From assembly GCA_007922305.1 (NCBI GenBank), contig ML677335.1, forward strand, positions 43,722,218 through 43,786,217: a stretch of DNA of 64,000 nucleotides, written 5' to 3'. This document shows, in pieces, positions 56,834 through 64,000 of this stretch (positions are counted from its first letter, which is position 1; every line of letters begins with the position of its first letter). The notes under the pieces are model-generated. The model was not told the DNA's origin. It was given only the letters and a program-made list of their open reading frames with translations, and did no database searches. Source of the stretch: Dermatemys mawii. Its lineage: Eukaryota; Chordata; Testudines; Dermatemydidae. The position numbers and the translations under genes were made by a program.

Positions 56834-57950
56834 TGTGACGGGTTTGGTCACAGAGACCCCCTTGGGACTGTCGCCTGATGTGCTGAAATTACTTCTGAGC
56901 CCATTTTCCCTGCCAGTGTGGGACGTCCACAACCCTGCCTTGTTGAGCCATGCTAGCCTACTGCAGTTCAGACCCAGGGTTTGGGCCATGCCCCCAAAGC
57001 TGCAGGCTTTAAGTGAAAACAGCTCTGTAGATTACCTAATTCCAGCACTCAGACACCCAGCTTCCAATGGGATCCAAACCCCAAATAAACCTGTTTTACA
57101 CTGTATAAAGCTTATACAGGATAAACTCATACATTGTCTGCCCTCTATAACACTGATAGAGAGATATGCACAGGTGTTTGCTCCCCCAGGTATTAATCAC
57201 TCTGGGTTCTTTAATAAACAGAAGTGATTGTATTAAGTATAAAAAGTAGGATTTAAGTTGTTTCAAGTAATAACAGACAGAACAAAGTAAGTCACCAAGC
57301 AAAATAAAGCAAAAACATGCAAGTCTAAGCCTAATACATTAAGAAACTGAATACAGGTAATATCTCACCTTCAGATGTTCCAATAAGCTGCTTTCACAGA
57401 CTAGACTCCTTCCTAGTCTGGGCTCAATCCTTTCTCCTGGTACAGTCCTTGTTAGTTCCAGCAGCCATTTCAGGTGGTAACTAAGGGTTTTCTCATGACT
57501 GGCAGCTACTTTGTCAATCTCCATCCCCTTTTATAGCTTTGGCACAAGTCAGGAATCTTTTGTGTCTCTAGGTTCCCACTCTTCCTTCTAAATGGAAAAG
57601 TAGCAGATTTAAGATAGATTCCAGCATCATGTGACATGGTCACATGTCCTGTGAGACCCCAGCCTCCATTCTTCATGGACTGGCCCACAGCTACACAGGA
57701 AGGATTGCAAGTAAACAGAGCCATTTACAGTTCATTGATTCTGAAGCACCCTTAATGGCTTCCACTTAATATGTTTACATCAGTAATCCAAGTTTATATC
57801 TTAGTCTTCTAATTCCAGATATAGAAATAATACATGTAGTAAATTACACACTTTCTAATGACACCATACAAAGGATATTTAGTGTAAATAATCCAGTTAC
57901 GCCATATTCTTAAGCATATTTCCATAAAGTATACTGAGTGCAACATTACA
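56834..57950. mobile_element. Probable solo LTR, 1.1 kb
   Basis: It starts TGTGACGGGTTTGGTC and ends GTGCAACATTACA. The sequence in between ('gataaactcatacattgtct', 'tcatgtgacatggtcacatg', 'ttaagcatatttccataaag') is one I recall as an abundant turtle/crocodile long terminal repeat of endogenous-retrovirus type. The flanks ctcca and cttcc are similar but not identical. It splits an older GAAA-family repeat, which supports the boundaries. No viral genes are attached. Confidence 0.6.
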
Positions 57951-59335
57951 CTTCCCATCAAAAAACCAAAAGGTTTTGTCAAAATTGACATTTTTCCCAC
58001 TGAAAATGTTGCATTTGCTGAAACAGTGTTTTCTGATGGGAAAATTTGTCATGTGAAAAACACTGAGCAGATCTCCTCTTTGTGAGTATAGATGCTGCAG
58101 TGTTCGGAGAAGAACTGTCTCTGAACATGGCGTCTCCTTTCATAGGGAGACGTCCTGCCTGCTTGGTTTTCCTCAGAACGCAGGCTTGTAAATAAAACTT
58201 AAAGGGATCCTCCTGCCCCCTTTAGCCCCAGCAGATGGAAATGATCTATGTTGTTTGCATATCGGTTTACACCCTGGGGAAATCAAGCAGGTGGTGATGC
58301 AGTTACCTTTAACCAACACTTTAAAGCAGTCGTATTACACTTTATTACCAGCGACGGCTTTGCCTTTTAGCTGCCAGAGTCAGAAGAAAGTAAATGAATG
58401 GTTGATGATATATTTTCCCCCCAGCCCCCTTTCCTCGTCCGGTGCTCTGACTCCTCACCCCAGTGACCCCAAGTATTTGTGAAGTGGCACCTGGGTTGCA
58501 GTACATTCCAAACGGCATGGACTGAAATGAGATACCTCGAGCAGTGGAGTGCTGAAACTCCTCCTGCCTTTACTTTGTCTTCTTTTGGCTTAGGAATAGT
58601 CAGTCCTAGGAGGAAATATACCTGCCAGAAAGGTACTAGAGTTAAGGCCAAGTTGCAGATTTTGTTCTTGACTTCTTCCCTCACTTCACATATTTTCTGG
58701 ACTCAAGCTTGAGACACAAGTTCCGATGCAGATTTTATATATATTAGGTTGAAAAGGATTTTTTGTCTTATTTGTGGGGGTGGGGTGGGGGAGTGTTGTC
58801 CCCACACAAATCCATTCATTAATTTTCTAGAAAGGAGCAAAGGAGTTAAATTAGGCAGCTATTTGTAAGTGAATACATTTCATCCTTGGCGCATAGAGCC
58901 TGTGGCAGACTATGGAGCATGGGACAGAAAATTAGATACCTCTCTGTTTGGCCCATCACACTGTGGTTGTGCTTCCCTCTGTCCTCACCCAGTAAAGTCT
59001 GCTCAGGGCCCTCAGTTTTTGGTCCCTGCTGGTGCCTTAAAAATATCCTTCTGGAGCTGGCTGAAAAACACTTTAAAAAAAAAAAATCTCATGGAGAAAA
59101 TTTTTTAAAAAATTCCTATATAAATAAAAATTATGTTTTCGATGAAGAACTGAACCCCAAAGCAGAAAAGTGTTCAGTTTTTCAAAAACCATTTTTGGTC
59201 ATAATTTTCAGTTTCTAGTTGAAGAAATGGAACATTATGATGAGGACAAACAAATACACATCTTGGTCAAGAAGCCAATTAAAAAGAAAGCAAGGTTTAG
59301 ACCAATCCCCCTCCTCCATATTTCTTTATTCACTT
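57951..59335. other. Intergenic with GAAA-family copies
   Basis: Repeat remainder at 57951-58060 and another copy at about 59060-59230 with a 13-A run at 59075-59087. Nothing else recognised. Confidence 0.4.
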
Positions 59336-60130
59336 AGGCTGTGTCTACACTACAGAGACTACACTGGCATAGCTCTGTTGGAATAGCCCTGTAGTGAAGG
59401 TGGCCTACACCAATGGAAAAGGCCTTTTCTGTCAGGATAGGAACAGCACTTCCCCAAATGACAGCAGCTCTGTTGATGGAAGCATTCTTCCACTGACATA
59501 GTCGCATTTACACCCCAGACAGAATTATGCTGGTCAGGAGTGTGCATTTTTCACACCTCTGATGGATGTTGCTACATCAAACTAACTTTTAAGTGAAGAT
59601 CAGGTTAGTCTACCCCAAAAAGTGTTGCTGTTTTAACTATTCCATTATAATTAAAGCAGTATAGCTCCTCAGTGTGGATGTAGCTAGACTGGGTGCTTTA
59701 AACTGGAAAATAGTTCATTTCCATAGGGAAGGGGGGGTAAATGTTGCCAGTGTAAAGCACCTTCAATGTGATATAGCTGCAGCCACACTAGAAGCTGTAT
59801 CTGTTTAACAAAATCGGTATAAAAGCACACCTCAGCTGGAATAGTTAAACTGATACAAAAGCTTTGTGGAGAAAAGGGCTCAGCGTTAACGTGGCCTTAA
59901 GGGGATGTCTATGCTGTAGCTGGCACAATGGCAGGGCTATGGCACTGCACCTGTGCCCTGGTAGCGCTGTATGTCAACTCTTCTTTTCATTGAGGTATTA
60001 ATCCATCTCGCTGAGAAGTGGCCATGTCTACACCAGGCGTTAGGTTAAAAAAAACTATGGTGTTTGAGGGGTGAATTTTTTTTTCACAGATCTGAGCGAT
60101 GTAGCTAGGTTGATCTAATGTCTAAGGGTA
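59336..60130. repeat. 'gctgtgtctacact' repeat cluster
   Basis: The phrase 'ggctgtgtctacactacaga' opens the block. Related words recur at 59675-59695 ('gtgtggatgtagctagact'), 59900-59925 ('gggatgtctatgctgtagct') and 60023-60040 ('catgtctacaccaggc'). I recall 'gtgtctacact' units as non-autonomous DNA transposons of turtles. Several overlapping or nested copies are likely. Confidence 0.5.
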
Positions 60131-60354
60131 GGCCAGGCCGAAGAGGCACAAACACTACAAAACAGCCACATCCAAGACAAAACCAAGCGAAGCTAATTTA
60201 ACCTGGTTAGTCTAATTGATTACTCCTTCCAATGAGACTGATGGGATGGAGAAAAATATAGAACATATTGTAATGCCATCATATAAATTAATGGGATACT
60301 CTCCCCTCATGCACTGTATTCATTTGTTGTAACTTTATCTCAAACACAATATAT

Positions 60355-60785
60355 CAGATTTAGAAGTGGGTTCAGGGAAGAGTAGAGATTAGGGGCCTAG
60401 AAAAATTCAGTATGAGGTGATATTGAAAAGACTGGGACTCTTCTAATTCTAGAAAGGAGACAAATAAGAAGGGACATTATTTTGCACACCTCTGTCATGA
60501 ATGGTCTAGAAAATGGAGATTGGGAACTTCTATTTGCGCTGTTTCATACAAGCACAAAGGGACATTTGATAAAACTGAGAGACAGCAAAATTAAAAGTGC
60601 TAAAAGGAAATACTTCATACACACACACACACACACATTCTGCAAAATTAGCATGTGGAACTCACTGCCACAAGATATTTGTGAGGTCATGAGGTTAGCA
60701 GAACTCAGAGGAAGATTGAATATGGATAATGAGACCATCCAGAATGTTGATGATGAGGATTTAAGAACAAGAGTTTGGTAAAGGC
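60355..60785 (+). mobile_element. CR1 LINE ORF2 3' fragment
   Basis: It carries the C-terminal coding part of CR1 in diverged form: 'agactgggactcttctaatt', 'aagggacattattttgcaca', then a MWNSLPQ-like word near 60653 and 'gaggatttaagaacaagagt'. An AC microsatellite at 60619-60637 interrupts it. Confidence 0.7.
60619..60637 (+). repeat. (AC)n microsatellite
   Basis: Nine to ten AC units inside the CR1 fragment. Confidence 0.9.
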
Positions 60786-61929
60786 AATAAACCTTCTTGC
60801 ATAGATAGACTGATTTCTAATGAATGTAAGTAGGAAGAAATTGCCCTCTGTGGACAGGACCTCAGAATTGCCAGCTGCAGGATTTCTTTCACCCTCCACT
60901 GAAGCAGCTGTTTTGGACCACTATTCAAGACTAAATAGTGGACCAGATGTCTGGCAGTTCTGATATTCTCACCCATGATTTTTTTCAACCGAGGTTCAAA
61001 ATGTTCAAATTTATAATTTCTCTCTCATAGTTTGGTAATGCAAGCTGAAAATTTCCTTATTAAACAAACAAAACCTTATAAAATGCTGCAGGAATGGTCA
61101 TAAGCATGACCATAGCTCTGTTGTAGAGTAGAAGTGGGGATATATTTATATAAGTACCATATCTGTGGTTTTGGCCAAGACTGGCAACAGAAGTACTTAA
61201 ACACTGTGAGGAAGGCTGAGTTGGTGATCTCTCCAGACCACTCAGAAATCTCTGGAGAAAGTCTGTTCTCAAGAGATTTGCAGCCCTATTTTGGTCACTG
61301 CAAAATTTGGAGTAACTTCGATAAACTTTGCTGAATCAGCCTAACTCCTCAGGGCTTATCTGCAGCAAAACCAGATGCAGCCTGCTTTGACATCCTCTTA
61401 ACAGTCATTTTTGCTAGACATAATCACAAACAGTCCCATTTCCTGATATGGCACAGAGGATGCAAAACCAACTCGGGAAAATTCTCTAGTGTGAGTGCCA
61501 GGAAGCTGGGGACTGTATCCCTGTCCAATGGCCAAGGCTGAATCAGGGCTGAGTTAACATGACATGTAAATCCAGTTGCAGCAGGAAAAATGCTGGGACT
61601 CACTTAAGAGCATATTCAGCCTGGAATAAAGTCTCCTTGTCAACCAGTGAAATAGGTCTCTTGGATTCCTCTCCCCATTAGCACCACAAGTCAAGGTGGT
61701 GCTCCTGGGAGTGAGGAAAGCAAACAGCATTCTCATCTGATTAAACTGCCACTGATAGAGCTGGAAGCCAGTGAGGTCAACAGCTCCCTTAGCGTCCATA
61801 ATAACTTCTCCCAAATGACGGCCCTGATGTTGACCCAAACAAAAATGGAATTAAATTTGAGAGTCTATATTAGCAATTTAGGACAAAATCCATTACAGGG
61901 ATGTTGTAATTATTTAAAAACAATGCACT
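60786..61929. other. Intergenic, nothing recognised
   Basis: No gene or clear repeat. Confidence 0.35.
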
Positions 61930-62700
61930 GGTCTAGACCACTTAACTGGGAAGAAGAGATGGATGAGGCTTTTTTTAAACAACTAACAAAATATAGGAGT
62001 TGGTGGCAGTGGGGGACTTCTATTACCCAGACATCTGTTGGGAAAATAACACAGCACGGCCCAGATTATCCAATGAATCCTTGAAATGCATTAAAGACAA
62101 CTTTTGTATTACAGAAGGTGGAGAAAGTGACTAGGGGAGAGGCTGTTTTAGATCTGATTCTGACAAATGAGATTTTTAAAAGAATTTGAAGGTGGAAGGT
62201 GGCTTGGGTGAAGGTGATAGGAGGGGAAAAAAGCAGAATAAAGACAATGGATTTTAAGAAGGCAAACTTTAGCAAACTCAGAAGTGGTAGGTAAGAGCCT
62301 GTGGGAAGCAAGTCTAAAGGAAAACAGAGTTCAGAAGAGTTGGCAGTATTTTAAGGAGACATTATTAACGGCACAAGAGCAAGCTATCCCAATGCATAGG
62401 AAAGATATGAGGTGTGGTCAGAGACCACCCTGGCTTAACCAGGAGATTTCAATGACCTGAAACTCAAAAAGAGTCATGCAAGAAGTGGAAACTAGGTCAA
62501 ATTATGAAGGATGAATATAAAAAACGTATAAGGACAAAATTAGAAAAGCCAAGGTACCAAAAAAAAAAAAAAAAAAAGAGAGAGAGGGAGAGAGAGAGAT
62601 TAAACTAGCAAGGGACATAAAGGGTAACAAGAAAATGTTTTGCAAATACATTAAAGTAAGGGGAAGACCAAGGATAGGGTAGGTCCATTACTCAATGAGG
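61930..62700 (+). mobile_element. CR1 LINE endonuclease-region remnant
   Basis: Unlike the other copies this comes from the 5' half of ORF2. '[15 protein letters not shown]' can be read near 62014-62058, the endonuclease catalytic block (GDFN in working copies), followed by a LDLILTNE-like word near 62150 and a HPWLNQE-like segment near 62420. Many stops. It is broken by a 19-A run and a GA tract at 62559-62600. Confidence 0.7.
62559..62600 (+). repeat. Poly-A run joined to (GA)n
   Basis: Nineteen A followed by GAGAGAGGGAGAGAGAGAGA-type sequence. Confidence 0.9.
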
Positions 62701-62718
62701 CAGGAAAGACTGTAGCAC

Positions 62719-62800
62719 AGTGATTTTCAGAGTGAGGCTCTGGAACCACAAGTGGATCTTCAATGTGTCTCCTGTGGCTCTTTTTGCAGCACACGATATT
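62719..62800. repeat. Possible hAT-type end fragment
   Basis: 'cagtgattttcagagtgagg' then 'ctcctgtggctctttttgca' resemble the end of a hAT-like element related in style to 9268-10014. Only one end is seen. Confidence 0.35.
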
Positions 62801-64000
62801 AAAACACTGGGGGATTTCATTAATAACCAAGCTAAGTTATTAACCAGTCAGGATACTTTTGCTATTACAGAATACTTGGTCAGTCATTTTGCTATAAGAA
62901 TTATATATATATGGAAATGAAACAATGAATTCACTCTCTTGGGTAAAGTTCATCACTAATTTAGCTTCTGAACCACAGAGGCGTGAGTATCTCTGCAGTA
63001 GCAGAAAACATAGCAATGGCCAAAACACTACATGCCTTTTTTTGTCTGTTTCCACCAATAGTTAGAAGTCATTAGACCACTAACATAGTGAATATTGCTG
63101 CATCTGTGCATCTAAGGCTTACCTAGGAAAAGAACAAGTTAAGAATTACTTAGACAAGTTAGATGTCTTTATGTTGGCAGAAATATATCTCAGAATACAT
63201 AAGAAACTGGCTGAAGAGATCTTTGAGCCATAAGTGATTATTTCTGAGAACCCATGGAGGATGGGAGAGATCCCAGAGCACTGGGGCAGGGGCTCTCAGA
63301 AGCCACTTTGGATTTAAACCTGTATGTTCATGGGGGGACCCCAGCCCAGAGCCTGGAATCAGAAATCCCGCCTCAGTCCACTCCACTCGTAGTGTTTGTG
63401 ACTGTCATCTACACTGCAGCTCTCATGCTCGTAGCCTAAGAACTACTGGTCACTTGTACATCTAGGGTGAAGCATTAGCTGTGCAAGCCACCAAAGTGGG
63501 CACACTGCAGCTCTGGGAGGTTGGGCTAGGTAGCATTGGGTTCGCAAAGCACTGAGAAATAGACCAGGCTCTCACTCGGTTCTCCCTGAATGTTTTGAGC
63601 ATGGGAGTATAAATACGGAACTACAAGAGGGGAGATTAAATCTCCAAATGCGTTCATTTACATCCATGCCTCCAATTGTTTTTGAGGCCACTTCCCTCTA
63701 TTGGCTTTCACCTGTCACCAGTGACACTAGTAGCTAAGAGGAAGCTTCAGCTTCAGTTTATGGGCATAGTGGAGGGACTTTTACATTATTTGAGAAAAAT
63801 GAATCTTTCCTCCTGGAGCAGAAGAAATGAATTGATTCTGTGAGATAAGTCCACAGAGAGCTGCCTTCCCCTAGAAGACATGCTAATAATCTGCAATGCA
63901 ATCAGCTCCCGCGATTCATTCCTCCTTTTATCCTTACATTCTTCCAAAGCAGCACTGGATCCCAGAGGGACCAATTCACCAGACATTTATAGAAAGAGTA
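62801..64000. other. Intergenic, nothing recognised
   Basis: No gene, repeat boundary or regulatory site that can be supported. Confidence 0.4.

Noticed and set aside
1..64000. CRISPR arrays, operons, riboswitches or other prokaryotic features
   Set aside because: The window is vertebrate nuclear DNA; no regularly spaced repeat array or operon-like gene order is present.

Overview
The window is animal nuclear DNA, most likely from a turtle or a close sauropsid relative. The evidence is a vertebrate chemokine gene split by GT-AG introns, many CR1 LINE fragments (the best 3' ends finish in a TTCTTATG-type short repeat), MIR-type SINE fragments, solo LTRs and small DNA transposons. The species call is an inference from repeat content; no name can be read from the sequence.

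Positions 1-21,300 hold one complete gene on the + strand, CXCL12 (stromal cell-derived factor 1). A CpG-rich promoter lies around 1.1-3.1 kb. Coding exons are at 1956-2016, 8592-8709, 12729-12819 and 17896-17911. Translating exons 1-3 gives an 89-residue secreted CXC chemokine (alpha form). The TAA stop of the alpha form overlaps the splice donor used by the beta form. Splicing there to exon 4 replaces the stop with the conserved four-residue beta tail RFKM. A long 3' UTR follows, with two AATAAA signals near 21.2-21.3 kb.

Positions 21.3-64 kb show no other host gene that I can recognise. This part is a record of mobile-element insertions: CR1 pieces at 22.4-23.5, 29.7-29.9, 37.8, 38.4-39.7, 46.7-47.1, 60.4-60.8 and 61.9-62.7 kb; MIR pieces; probable solo LTRs at 26.6-27.3 and 56.8-57.95 kb; a degenerate Gypsy-type pol with an adjoining LTR on the minus strand at 44.2-46.4 kb; and several palindromic or MITE-like families.

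The most informative structure is at 40.1-44.2 kb. Two solo LTRs of one family lie in the same orientation, each with its own 4-bp target duplication (GTAT and GTGT). The first is split by a 2,537-bp DNA transposon (40598-43134) flanked by a 3-bp TAA duplication. Its ends start near CACTG and it carries a long decayed transposase on the minus strand. I infer a CACTA/CMC-type transposon. The uninterrupted second LTR shows the empty target site, so the boundaries can be set to the base.
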